Below are positions 37,562 through 45,445 of a stretch of 64,000 nt of DNA, one piece after another; position 1 is the first letter of the stretch, and each line of letters opens with the position of its first letter. Made by a program: the position numbers and the translations under genes. Source of the DNA: Anaerolineae bacterium. Lineage in GTDB: Bacteria > Chloroflexota > Anaerolineae > Aggregatilineales > J027. The notes beneath the pieces are model-generated. The model did not search any database. It was not told where the DNA came from and saw nothing but the letters and a program-made list of their open reading frames with translations. The DNA is taken from assembly GCA_019913005.1 (NCBI GenBank), contig JAIOHL010000242.1, positions 1-64,000 of the forward strand, in the 5' to 3' direction.

Positions 37562-38377
37562 TCAATGAGGCGTGTTCAGCGAACGTTGAACACGACGTGC
37601 AGCAATTGCCACAAGGCCAATGCTGAGAACGTACAACATCAACAGCGGCGCAACAACTAGGAGCATATTAAAGGGGTCAACTGTGGGGGTGATGATTGCA
37701 GCAATGACCGTGATGGCAACCACAGCAAAGCGCCAATTGCGGATTAACGCTTTCGGCCCAATCAGTCCTAGTCGCGCCAACACAAACATGAAGACTGGCA
37801 TCTCGAATGCCACACCAATCCAAAACAGGAGGGAGGTCAAAAACTTGAAATATTCTTGGGCAAACCACTGATCTTGAAAAACATCATCTTGAAAAGTCTG
37901 CAAAAAATCAAAGGCCGCTGGGGCCATGATGAACCAAGCAAAACCGACTCCCAACAAGAAAAAACCTGTCGTGGCAGGAATTGCCAACAGCACCCAATTG
38001 CGTTCTTTTTTGGTGAGACCGGGAGCAACAAACATGAACAACTGATAGGTGATATAGGGTATGGTGAGAATGGCCCCACTCATTAGTGCCACCCGGAAAT
38101 ACATCACGACTGCACCAGTAGGTGTGGGATTAATCAGTTTATTTTCATAGGGGCTAGACAAATATTTGATGATGTCACCCGTGAAAATCGCCGAAATAAT
38201 TACCCCGATAATCAATGCAATGATCGAACGCAGCAAACGCGAACGCAGTTCTTCCAGATGCTCAAAAAAACTCATCGTGCCGACAGGCGCTTTTTCCGGC
38301 AATGGAACCGGGCCGATGACGGTGGGAGTCGGATTAGGCGATGTGGAGGTCAAAGGTTCTTTCACGGTTCGCCTCAC
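37562..38377 (-). CDS. tatC: Sec-independent protein translocase TatC
   Basis: A 271-residue membrane protein of the twin-arginine translocase, with six hydrophobic segments. The conserved N-terminal signature is MSFFEHLEELRSRLLRSI (about 35-52), where the Glu contacts the twin-arginine signal. PGLTKKERNWVL and FWIGVAFEMPVFMF are further family marks. The first about 33 residues are a Pro/Thr-rich extension. The GTG start overlaps the nusB stop (GTGA). At least one candidate Tat substrate, the sulfite-oxidase-fold protein at 56.2 kb, is in the window. No tatA gene is adjacent. Confidence 0.93.
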   Translation of the reverse strand: MRRTVKEPLTSTSPNPTPTVIGPVPLPEKAPVGTMSFFEHLEELRSRLLRSIIALIIGVIISAIFTGDIIKYLSSPYENKLINPTPTGAVVMYFRVALMSGAILTIPYITYQLFMFVAPGLTKKERNWVLLAIPATTGFFLLGVGFAWFIMAPAAFDFLQTFQDDVFQDQWFAQEYFKFLTSLLFWIGVAFEMPVFMFVLARLGLIGPKALIRNWRFAVVAITVIAAIITPTVDPFNMLLVVAPLLMLYVLSIGLVAIAARRVQRSLNTPH

Positions 38378-38970
38378 GTGGTTTCTTCAGTTGGAGAATC
38401 GGGCTGGATGCCGTACCATTCGTCGGTGATTGACCCCAAAACGCCATTGATAAAACGGGGTGAGCCTTCTGCCCCAAACAATTTGGCAATCTCTACCGCC
38501 TCATTGATGACGACTTTAACAGGCAGTTTTTTGTCTTGGGTCAATTCGTGAATGGCGATTCGCAGGATATTGCGGTCAATAATGGCAATCTGGTCAAGCG
38601 GCCATTCCGGGGCGTGTTGGGCGATTACTTGGTCAAGATTATCGCGTTGTTTCAACACCCCTGTTACCAAAATTTGCATCATTTGATACGTCTCGGCTGT
38701 TAGTGTGAGTTCAGGGTCTTTTAACACCAAGCTGGCATCATCCCAATCGTCATCCTCATCTTCCTCACCCATCTCCTCGCCGAACGTGCTAGATGAAAGA
38801 TGCAGGGCCATATATGCCGTAATGCGGGCATCATCACCCGGAATAGGCATATTGGCATACGATTCTAAGATGCTGATCGGGGTATGGTTGGTGCTATCAA
38901 TTTCATAGAGGGCCAATAATGCAAGACTGCGTGCCAGATGGCGAAGGTCAATGTTAGGTGGTGTTGTCAT
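38374..38970 (-). CDS. nusB: Transcription antitermination factor NusB
   Basis: A 198-residue protein needed for rRNA antitermination. The N terminus LRHLARSLALLALYEID and the C-terminal half (IDRNILRIAIHELTQDK, VVINEAVEIAKLFGAEGSPR, FINGVLGSI) are diagnostic. An acidic insert (about 75-92, EEMGEEDEDDDWDDAS) makes it longer than the usual 140-160. ATG 38970 is preferred over 39009 because the family N terminus begins there. It is 13 bp after the Asp23 gene and overlaps tatC by 4 bp. Confidence 0.92.
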   Translation of the reverse strand: MTTPPNIDLRHLARSLALLALYEIDSTNHTPISILESYANMPIPGDDARITAYMALHLSSSTFGEEMGEEDEDDDWDDASLVLKDPELTLTAETYQMMQILVTGVLKQRDNLDQVIAQHAPEWPLDQIAIIDRNILRIAIHELTQDKKLPVKVVINEAVEIAKLFGAEGSPRFINGVLGSITDEWYGIQPDSPTEETT

Positions 38971-38983
38971 AATATCACTAAAG

Positions 38984-39328
38984 CTACTTTTCAAACACCA
39001 CGTCTTCAATATGGACGTTGACGGCTAAAACCTTCATGCCGATATATTCCTTTATGGTGCGGGCGACCTCTTCTTGAACACGTCGGCTAGTATCATAAAG
39101 CCCATGTGATGCTTTGGCAACAATGTAAACATCCACCCGCACCCCTTCTGACTCAACATTCAGACGCACGCCACTTTCATCGGTAGAAAGTCGCAGCCAA
39201 CTTGAGCCACCGGGAACACTGCTTAATTGGGCCACACCATTCACATTCAGAGTGGCAATGCGTACCACTGTTACTAACACACTCGGCACAACCGTTACCG
39301 TATCATTCGGATTTTGAAGGGTCGCCAT
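38984..39328 (-). CDS. Asp23/Gls24 family envelope stress protein
   Basis: A 114-residue protein of the Asp23 (DUF322) family. The central beta-strand pair (VRLNVESEGVRVDVYIVAKA) and the C-terminal EEVARTIKEYIGMKVLAVNV, then HIEDV, are typical. A role near the cell envelope is known for Gram-positive relatives. It lies directly before nusB, an arrangement also seen in Firmicutes, and 55 bp after fabG. Confidence 0.85.
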   Translation of the reverse strand: MATLQNPNDTVTVVPSVLVTVVRIATLNVNGVAQLSSVPGGSSWLRLSTDESGVRLNVESEGVRVDVYIVAKASHGLYDTSRRVQEEVARTIKEYIGMKVLAVNVHIEDVVFEK

Positions 39329-39383
39329 GTTCCACTACAAGCCAATCTATACTATGCGTTGTCCTAAATTGTACAACTAAAGC

Positions 39384-40133
39384 CTAGCCCATGACCAGAC
39401 CACCGTCTACTGAAAGCACCTGCCCTGTGATATAGGCCGCTTCATCAGAGGCCAAGAACGACACGGCAAACGCTACTTCATCAATCGTGCCCCAACGTTT
39501 AAGCGGAATCGCGTTATTCAACTGGTCGGTCAATTCTTTGGGTAGGCTAGAGGTCAAATCGGTCAGCACAAAACCGGGGGCGACTGCATTAACGGTGATA
39601 TTCCGATCTGCGATTTCACGAGCGAGGGCTTTGGTCAGGCCTATCAATCCGGCTTTGCTGGCACTATAATTGGTTTGTCCAGCCTGCCCCGCGATACCGC
39701 TGACGCTGGTGATATTGATGATACGACCATAACGCGCTTTCATCATGGGGCGGGAAACCAACTTGCACATATTCCATGCGCTTTTTAGATTGGTGTCCAA
39801 CACTTCGTCCCATTCTTCTTCTTTCATCCGCATAATCAAATTATCGCGGGTCGTGCCAGCGTTGTTGACCAAAATATCTACTTTTTCAAAGGCATCTACC
39901 GTCGCTTTAACCAACTGGGTAGCGTCTTCCATCACCGCCACATTCGCCTTGACCGCCAGACCCTTGCCGCCACTCGCCGAAATCATCTGAACCACTTCGT
40001 TCGCAGCATCGACGTTTTGGTTATAATTGACCACAATCGCCGCGCCACGTTTGGCAAGTTCCAGCGCAATCCCGCGCCCAATGCCCCGACTTGCTCCGGT
40101 TACAATGGCAACTTTTCCGTCTAGCTGTCCCAT
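39384..40133 (-). CDS. fabG: 3-oxoacyl-[acyl-carrier-protein] reductase
   Basis: A 249-residue short-chain dehydrogenase that reduces 3-oxoacyl-ACP with NADPH in fatty-acid synthesis. The cofactor loop is IVTGASRGIGRGIALELAKR (about 10-29), VNNAGTTRDNLIMRM follows, and the catalytic Ser-Tyr-Lys are in NITSVSGIAGQAGQTNYSAS plus the next Lys. FVLTDLTSSLP and SVDGGLVMG close the protein. It is the first gene of the operon, behind a strong minus-strand promoter. No other fatty-acid genes are nearby. Confidence 0.92.
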   Translation of the reverse strand: MGQLDGKVAIVTGASRGIGRGIALELAKRGAAIVVNYNQNVDAANEVVQMISASGGKGLAVKANVAVMEDATQLVKATVDAFEKVDILVNNAGTTRDNLIMRMKEEEWDEVLDTNLKSAWNMCKLVSRPMMKARYGRIINITSVSGIAGQAGQTNYSASKAGLIGLTKALAREIADRNITVNAVAPGFVLTDLTSSLPKELTDQLNNAIPLKRWGTIDEVAFAVSFLASDEAAYITGQVLSVDGGLVMG

Positions 40134-40178
40134 GTCGAAAATGCTCCTGAGAGGTGGTGTGATTTAATTGCTTGATAG

Positions 40179-40206
40179 ATAATATCGGACGGGGGCAGGG
40201 TGTCAA
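40179..40206 (-). promoter_or_regulatory. Sigma-70-type promoter of the fabG operon
   Basis: On the minus strand a perfect TTGACA (40206-40201) and TATTAT (40184-40179) are separated by 16 bp, 46 bp before the fabG start. This is one of the best consensus promoters in the window. Confidence 0.75.
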
Positions 40207-40240
40207 GATAAACCTGCGCTAAGTAAAAAAGGGAATCTGC

Positions 40241-41461
40241 GTGAAAATTCGGTTTAAGATCATCGTTCTGCTGTTCATATTTTCGACTTTGGGGCTATCC
40301 GCCTGTCAAGACAATCCCGACGACAACGCGCCATTAGTGATTGTGGCGACTTCGGCTGCCCCCGACGCAGGTTTTTACACCTATCGGCATGAAAGCGGCG
40401 TGTTCAGTATCCGCATTCCGCCCAACTGGGTAGCCGATAATTTACCTGACCCGAACGGGGTACGGGTGCAATTTTCCAATCTGGAAGGGACAGAAAGTGT
40501 GGTGCGGTTGACGGTTTATGTCGTCAATACGGGCACCCCTATGACCCGCGAAGGATTTTTAAATGCCGCCGCCGCCTATCAACCGCCTGAAGATGTCGCT
40601 AATTATGGGTGGCAGTTGATTGAAGACCCGATTGATCAATCTGATGGCAGTCGCCGTTTGGTGGGGGTACGCACTTATCCTACCATCGGGCCACGTGCCA
40701 TGAATATTTTCCTACAGGGCAATGGCAGCTATTTCTCTGCTCTTGAAGCCGACGTCACCGGTGCTGATGACCCCCTTATCAATACCCTTGCCGCTGTCGT
40801 CAATACATATCGTGTCAACAGCAGCGTGGCCCTGCAAATTGGGGAGGTGACGGGCGTAACATCCTTCACCGGGGTGATCGGATTCGATAGCTATACAGCA
40901 TGGTCAGACAGCGACGGTGGGTTTAACATCACCGGACGGGTCGTGAACAATGCCGATTATTCGGTTGAGGCCGTGCGTTTGACGGGTTATTTATTCGATT
41001 CACGCAGCAACCGCCTGAGCGAAAAATCCAGCATTTTGACCACCGATATTCTAGCACCCGGCGAAGGTGCGCCTTTTCGCCTGCGTTTTGATGGTGGCCG
41101 CCCTTCAACAGTGGTGCGTTATGAACTGCACGCCGCTGCCCGTGCCTCCGAAGATACCGTTCTGCGTAATTTCTACGGCAAAAATAATTTCACCGTGCAG
41201 AGCAACGACCCCTTCTATAACGAAAGCGGCTTTTTGGTCGTCAGCGGTCAGCTTTCCAATAATGGGTCGCGGCTAGTGAAACTGATTAAGGTCGTGGTCA
41301 GCATCTTCGACGATCAAAATAATGTCGTGGCTACGGAGACGGTCTTTATTGATAAAGACCAACTGCTCCCCGGTGAGGCAGGCAGCTATGAAGTCGTGAT
41401 GTATGATGTGGGGGGTCCTGCCATTCGCTACGAATTAAATGTGATGGGAACGGCGGAGTAA
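40241..41461 (+). CDS. Lipoprotein with FxLYD-like repeats
   Basis: A 406-residue exported lipoprotein with GTG start. The signal peptide ends at LSAC (lipidated C22). A PsbP/DUF1795-like domain follows (about 40-185; GVFSIRIPPNWVAD), then two immunoglobulin-like FxLYD-type repeats (about 200-300, FNITGRVVNNADYSVEAVRL; about 305-405, FLVVSGQLSNNGSRLVKLIK). Such repeats are typical of extracytoplasmic proteins of unknown role. It is divergent from fabG and lies 12 bp before the DUF433 gene. Confidence 0.75.
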   Translation: MKIRFKIIVLLFIFSTLGLSACQDNPDDNAPLVIVATSAAPDAGFYTYRHESGVFSIRIPPNWVADNLPDPNGVRVQFSNLEGTESVVRLTVYVVNTGTPMTREGFLNAAAAYQPPEDVANYGWQLIEDPIDQSDGSRRLVGVRTYPTIGPRAMNIFLQGNGSYFSALEADVTGADDPLINTLAAVVNTYRVNSSVALQIGEVTGVTSFTGVIGFDSYTAWSDSDGGFNITGRVVNNADYSVEAVRLTGYLFDSRSNRLSEKSSILTTDILAPGEGAPFRLRFDGGRPSTVVRYELHAAARASEDTVLRNFYGKNNFTVQSNDPFYNESGFLVVSGQLSNNGSRLVKLIKVVVSIFDDQNNVVATETVFIDKDQLLPGEAGSYEVVMYDVGGPAIRYELNVMGTAE

Positions 41462-41473
41462 GGGAGTTTTGAA

Positions 41474-41788
41474 TTGAATACTGCGACACTCTATAAACAC
41501 GTTGTTCTGAATGATGCGGGTGTTCCGATTGTCGAGGGGACGACCACGAAGGTTATCGAGATTGTGCTGGATGTTAAAGCCTATGGGTGGAGTCCTGAAG
41601 AAATCCATTTCCAGCATCCCTATCTCTCGCTGGGCCAAATCCATTCCGCCCTCGCCTACTATTGGGATCATCAAGAGAAACTGGATACTGATATTGAAAG
41701 GCGTTTGTTACAGGCGGAAGAAATTCGCGGTCAGCTTCAACCTGTTCCGCTTTTAGCTAAATTGAGAGCTAAGGGACTGATTAAATGA
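41474..41788 (+). CDS. DUF433 family protein, candidate antitoxin
   Basis: A 104-residue protein with a TTG start. Residues about 10-75 match the DUF433 pattern, a small helix-turn-helix-like fold (VPIVEGTTTKVIEIVLDVKA, then SPEEIHFQHPYLSLGQIHSA). DUF433 genes are commonly paired with PIN-like DUF5615 genes, as here, and are predicted to be VapB-type antitoxins. It overlaps the toxin-like gene by 4 bp (ATGA). The basis is family context; no experiment is known to me for this pair. Confidence 0.8.
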   Translation: MNTATLYKHVVLNDAGVPIVEGTTTKVIEIVLDVKAYGWSPEEIHFQHPYLSLGQIHSALAYYWDHQEKLDTDIERRLLQAEEIRGQLQPVPLLAKLRAKGLIK

Positions 41789-42132
41789 CCCTCGCTCTCT
41801 ATATGGATCATCATGTGCCCCGGACTATTACAGTCGGCTTGCGCCTACGCGAAGTGGATGTCATCACCTCGCTTGAAGATGGGACAAATGAACTTGATGA
41901 TCCGGCATTGTTAGAACGTGCTACAGCACTTGGGCGTGTTTTGTTTACCCAAGATGACGACCTGCTTGCTGAAGCAAGTCGACGGCAAAAGGCTGGTATT
42001 CCATTTGAAGGCGTGATCTATGCTCACCAACTTTATGTTTCGATTGGGTCTTGCATAGACGACTTAGAAATCATTGCCAAAACAAGCGAGATGGGCGAAT
42101 TACGAAATTTGGTAGTTTATCTGCCCTTATAG
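41785..42132 (+). CDS. DUF5615 PIN-like protein, candidate toxin
   Basis: A 115-residue protein of the Mut7-C/PIN-like DUF5615 family. The acidic residues of the presumed nuclease site are in YMDHHVPRTIT (D8), SLEDGTNELDD and VLFTQDDDLLAEA. It probably cuts RNA and is restrained by the preceding DUF433 partner, with which it overlaps by 4 bp. The 3' end overlaps the convergent DUF692-like gene by 6 bp. Confidence 0.8.
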   Translation: MTLALYMDHHVPRTITVGLRLREVDVITSLEDGTNELDDPALLERATALGRVLFTQDDDLLAEASRRQKAGIPFEGVIYAHQLYVSIGSCIDDLEIIAKTSEMGELRNLVVYLPL

Positions 42133-42963
42133 AACCATTTCGCGTAATCTCTGCAATTGCATCACTAACATTTCCGCTGGCCCATAATATTCCAACGTGA
42201 CGACCTGCAAATTTGGACAGCTTTCCCATGTAAAACGCAGCAGTTCATAATCGGCATCAGCGAGAGGGTGGTGCATATCGCGCAACCGCCCTCGATACAT
42301 TCCCGGCCCACTCACATGCAATTCGATGACGCTGTCTAAAGGCAATTGACAGATATAGTCGTTCGCCGATTGCCCACGCATCGCCGCTGATACCCGCGTA
42401 TGGCCCAAATCCAGCAATAAATGGCATCCTGTCTGTTGGATCACCTCATTTATAAAGGGTGGGTCAACCAGATAATCATGTCCGAGGCGACGATGATAGG
42501 CTTGATTTTCGACGGCGATGGGAATGGAAAGGGCCGCCTGCAAAAGTTGGATATTTTCAATCGCCTGTCGTGTGGCGTATGGACGGGTCACAATCGGGAT
42601 GGGGATACCTGCTTTTTTCCATAATCGGAAAATGCGAGAGGATGGCAAATCCAGATGAAAAGATACAAATGGCGGGTGGGTCTGGCTTATTATCTGTCCG
42701 ATAGCGGCAAGCTCCGGTTGGATGGAATGACCGATGAGGGAATTATGTAGATGCAGCAAAATAGGATAATGCTTGGCTCGGTCAAACATCCTGTCAAGGC
42801 CAATCCAAGGACCGACCTTTAAAAAATCAACCTGCACCTGGCCCGCCGCTATCAAATCTAACAGCAGGTCAGAACCATCCGCAGCAAGGGCAAGGTTATT
42901 TGTGGGTATCTTGATACCCTTCGCCAAGTGGGGTCGCCAGCATCGCTCCCGTAAAACCCGCAA
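42127..42963 (-). CDS. DUF692-like TIM-barrel protein
   Basis: A 278-residue protein with the metal-binding pattern of the DUF692/xylose-isomerase-like superfamily: LLHLHNSLIGHS (about 69-80), AVENQAYHRR (Glu and His), LLLDLGHTRVS (DxxH), ELHVSGPG followed by RDMHHPL (HxxG and DxHxP), and TLEYYG. DUF692 members such as MbnB and TglH are multinuclear iron oxidases that modify Cys in peptides, but many are uncharacterised, and a general sugar-isomerase/endonuclease-type barrel is an alternative. ATG 42963 overlaps the upstream gene by 68 bp; TTG 42927 is a possible shorter start. No precursor peptide is obvious nearby. Confidence 0.6.
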   Translation of the reverse strand: MRVLRERCWRPHLAKGIKIPTNNLALAADGSDLLLDLIAAGQVQVDFLKVGPWIGLDRMFDRAKHYPILLHLHNSLIGHSIQPELAAIGQIISQTHPPFVSFHLDLPSSRIFRLWKKAGIPIPIVTRPYATRQAIENIQLLQAALSIPIAVENQAYHRRLGHDYLVDPPFINEVIQQTGCHLLLDLGHTRVSAAMRGQSANDYICQLPLDSVIELHVSGPGMYRGRLRDMHHPLADADYELLRFTWESCPNLQVVTLEYYGPAEMLVMQLQRLREMVL

Positions 42964-43198
42964 AAATCGCTACATGCAGTAGCGTCAAGGGCAAGCACAT
43001 CCACAGCCAGACCGAGGTAGCGTTGTCGCTGAGAACGAGACCCAAAATGACGATTCCAAAACTCACAAAACTGATGACAATCAAAATCGTGCCTGCCAGC
43101 AAGGGCCATCCGCGCCGCGAAGATAATGCAGTTGAGAGACGCATGATAAAATGGCTGATGCGCGGGGAGGAGTCAACTTTTCGCATAAATTCGGACAT
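42896..43198 (-). CDS. Small membrane protein with two helices, unknown function
   Basis: A 100-residue protein with a polar N terminus and two hydrophobic segments (about 32-55, WPLLAGTILIVISFVSFGIV; about 64-88, VWLWMCLPLTLLHVAIFAGF). It ends TPLGEGYQDTHK. No family is recognised. It overlaps the start of the DUF692-like gene, so the two may be coupled. The nearby ATG at 43186 (M5) is an alternative start. Confidence 0.6.
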   Translation of the reverse strand: MSEFMRKVDSSPRISHFIMRLSTALSSRRGWPLLAGTILIVISFVSFGIVILGLVLSDNATSVWLWMCLPLTLLHVAIFAGFTGAMLATPLGEGYQDTHK

Positions 43199-43275
43199 AT
43201 TTTTTAGGACTCCAGTTTAAGAATAATCAGCGCAATCATAACGCAGAGTGGCAGGCCCGCCAACGGAAACAACCG

Positions 43276-44355
43276 CTAGACATTAAAGCGGATGTTGAGA
43301 ATATCCCCATCTTGGACGATATATTCTTTGCCTTCCAGACGGAATTTGCCTTTGGCCTTAATTTCGTGTGTGCCACCCAATGTGACCAGATCATCATAGG
43401 TGAAGACTTCGGCCCGAATGAACCCACGCTGCAAATCGCTGTGAATCACCCCTGCCGCTTCGGGAGCAGTCGCGCCTCGATCTACGCTCCACGCCCGCAC
43501 TTCATCCGGCCCAACCGTAAAAAAGGTCATAATGTGCATCAACTCATAAGATGCCTGAATCGCCCGCGCCGCGCCGGATTCGCTGATGCCATATTCTTCC
43601 ATAAACATCGCCCGATCTTCGGCAGGCAGTTGGGCGATTTCGGCCTCAATCTTGCCCTGCAATCCCAAAAGAGCGCTGTTTTTATGCGGATAGGTAATCA
43701 ACTCGGCGGGGTTACGTGATTTTTCGCCAAAATTCAACACAATGACCACTGGCTTGAGTGACAGCAAGCCATATCCGCGTAGGGGTTTCATTTCATGTTC
43801 GGTCAAATCCAGATCACGTAGGGGTTTTTCGGTTTCAAGGTGGGCCTTTAGGCGCGTTAGGAGTTCGATTTCTTCCGTAATGGCCCGTTTATCACCTGTC
43901 TTGCCTTTTTTCAAGTCTTCATTGAGGCGTTCCAAGCGACGCTCAACGGTAATCAGGTCGGATAGCAAAAATTCGGAATCCACGATTTCCAAATCGCGGG
44001 CTGGGTCAATCGTTTCATAGGGATGTGGCACAGTGTTATCTTCAAAAGCACGGATGACGTGAATCAAGCCATCCAGATTCGACAGCGCATTCCGCAACTG
44101 TCCTGACATGCCCTCATTGCCAATTCCCTTGTCTACTCCCGCCACATCATTATAGACAACCGTCGCATAAGTGGTCTTTTTGGGAGTATACATGCTGCTG
44201 AGTTTATCCACCCGTGCATCCGGCACATTGACCACCGCCGTATGGACTTCTAATTTGCCGCTGGATACGGCGCTGGTCTCCAAATTGCTGCCCGTCAGCG
44301 CATTAAACACGGTTGTTTTGCCGCTGTTTGGCAGGCCAATAATGCCCAGTTTCAT
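43276..44355 (-). CDS. ychF: Redox-regulated ATPase YchF (Obg-like)
   Basis: A 359-residue P-loop protein of the Obg family that prefers ATP. Walker A is GLPNSGKTTVFNALTG (about 6-21). A coiled-coil insert (about 125-175) follows, then the altered G4 motif VVIVLNFGEKSRNP, where NKxD is absent as expected of YchF. The C-terminal TGS domain (MTFFTVGPDEVRAWSVDRG, then IHSDLQRGFIRAEV) completes it. Family members bind ribosomes and affect stress responses. It is divergent from the small membrane gene. Confidence 0.95.
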   Translation of the reverse strand: MKLGIIGLPNSGKTTVFNALTGSNLETSAVSSGKLEVHTAVVNVPDARVDKLSSMYTPKKTTYATVVYNDVAGVDKGIGNEGMSGQLRNALSNLDGLIHVIRAFEDNTVPHPYETIDPARDLEIVDSEFLLSDLITVERRLERLNEDLKKGKTGDKRAITEEIELLTRLKAHLETEKPLRDLDLTEHEMKPLRGYGLLSLKPVVIVLNFGEKSRNPAELITYPHKNSALLGLQGKIEAEIAQLPAEDRAMFMEEYGISESGAARAIQASYELMHIMTFFTVGPDEVRAWSVDRGATAPEAAGVIHSDLQRGFIRAEVFTYDDLVTLGGTHEIKAKGKFRLEGKEYIVQDGDILNIRFNV

Positions 44356-44380
44356 GAAGCGTTGCCCTTCCTAAAAAAAT

Positions 44381-44409
44381 CTGACATGCCCAAGCGTCGC
44401 AACTATAAT
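44381..44409 (+). promoter_or_regulatory. Sigma-70-type promoter upstream of the small membrane gene
   Basis: CTGACA (44381-44386) and TATAAT (44404-44409) with exactly 17 bp between them. Transcription would start near 44416, giving a leader of about 110 nt before ATG 44525. A second TATAAT at 44486-44491 lacks a good -35. Confidence 0.6.
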
Positions 44410-44524
44410 GGGAGAAGCCTTTTCCGTCAATTGTAGCCATAAAACCAAGATACAATTCTGTCCCCATTTGTTCTTTAACAGTGGGTATAATTCAGAATGC
44501 CAAGATTTTTATGGAATTCTCAAG

Positions 44525-44803
44525 ATGAATGTTGAAAATCTCCTTATCACTGTAGCAGTCACTCTATTGAATATCAATTTTCTATTGATGGGCCGATACT
44601 GTATTTTGAAAAGAGAATCTCCATATAGCCAAGTCAAAGGAAATCAAGCCGTTTCTGCTGGATATTATATGATTTCGGGAAGCACATTATCGCAAATTGG
44701 AATGCTCGTTGGATGGATATTTACTCCTATTGGAATTCTTGCTGGTATAGGATTCTTTATTCAACTCTTTGGTTTCCAAAGAATGGTTATGGCTAGGAAG
44801 TAA
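44525..44803 (+). CDS. Small membrane protein, unknown function
   Basis: From ATG 44525 this encodes 92 residues with an N-terminal helix (about 6-24, LLITVAVTLLNINFLLMGRY) and two further hydrophobic segments (about 48-62 and 62-82). An earlier ATG at 44408 overlaps the promoter -10 box and adds a Cys/His-rich stretch with no hydrophobic pattern, so it is rejected. Base use is more AT-rich than the neighbours, which may point to recent acquisition or to weak constraint. No family recognised. Confidence 0.5.
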   Translation: MNVENLLITVAVTLLNINFLLMGRYCILKRESPYSQVKGNQAVSAGYYMISGSTLSQIGMLVGWIFTPIGILAGIGFFIQLFGFQRMVMARK

Positions 44804-44850
44804 AATATATCTGAAATTTTCTATACCAAAAGGATAAGGTCAAAACAATT

Positions 44851-45369
44851 ATGGAAGTATGGGAAGCCATTCGCAAAAAACGGGCGGTGCGGGTGTTCAA
44901 AAATGAACCTCTGTCCGATGAAGCCGTTACGCGCATTTTGGACGCAGGCCGTCGCTCACAAAGCAGCAAAAATACCCAACCATGGGACTTTATCGCCATT
45001 CGTGACCGTGACCAACGCCAAAGAGTCTCTGAATTGGGTAATTGGACGGGGCATGTCGCAGGGGCAGCATTGTGTGTAGCCATTGTAGTTCCGACTTCAC
45101 AGACTGGTCAGGATGTTGATTGGAAGCATATGTTTGATGCGGGCCAAGCGGCCTCGTATATGCAACTTGCTGCGTTAGAGATTGGGGTAGGTTCATGTCT
45201 TGGTACGGTCTATAAACAAGAGGAGGCCCGTCAAGTATTGGGGTTACCTGCGGACAAAACCATTCATATTGTGATTTCGTTTGGCTACCCTGCTGAACAG
45301 CCGGAAACACCAGCGAAAAAAGGTGGACGCCGCCCGCTAGAAGAAGTCGTTCATTGGGATAGATGGTAA
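44851..45369 (+). CDS. Nitroreductase family protein
   Basis: A 172-residue FMN-dependent oxidoreductase. The N terminus [20 protein letters not shown], the FMN-contacting [17 protein letters not shown] (about 36-52) and the middle [20 protein letters not shown] (about 97-116) are typical. It is short for the family but complete. The physiological substrate is unknown. An intrinsic-terminator-like hairpin follows 3 bp after the stop. Confidence 0.87.
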   Translation: MEVWEAIRKKRAVRVFKNEPLSDEAVTRILDAGRRSQSSKNTQPWDFIAIRDRDQRQRVSELGNWTGHVAGAALCVAIVVPTSQTGQDVDWKHMFDAGQAASYMQLAALEIGVGSCLGTVYKQEEARQVLGLPADKTIHIVISFGYPAEQPETPAKKGGRRPLEEVVHWDRW

Positions 45370-45372
45370 TTA

Positions 45373-45399
45373 TTCCCAAATTTGCTCGTCATTTGGGAA
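45373..45399 (+). terminator. Perfect 9-bp hairpin after the nitroreductase gene
   Basis: TTCCCAAAT (45373-45381) pairs perfectly with ATTTGGGAA (45391-45399) around a 9-nt loop. The following GTGGGTCGTTATTATC has scattered T residues, so it may be a weak terminator. Confidence 0.5.
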
Positions 45400-45445
45400 G
45401 TGGGTCGTTATTATCTCATGCCGATATTCTATTGGGGGACAAGGC

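Noticed and set aside
44408-44524. Earlier start for the small membrane protein
   Set aside because: The ATG overlaps the -10 box of the best local promoter, and the added residues are not protein-like.
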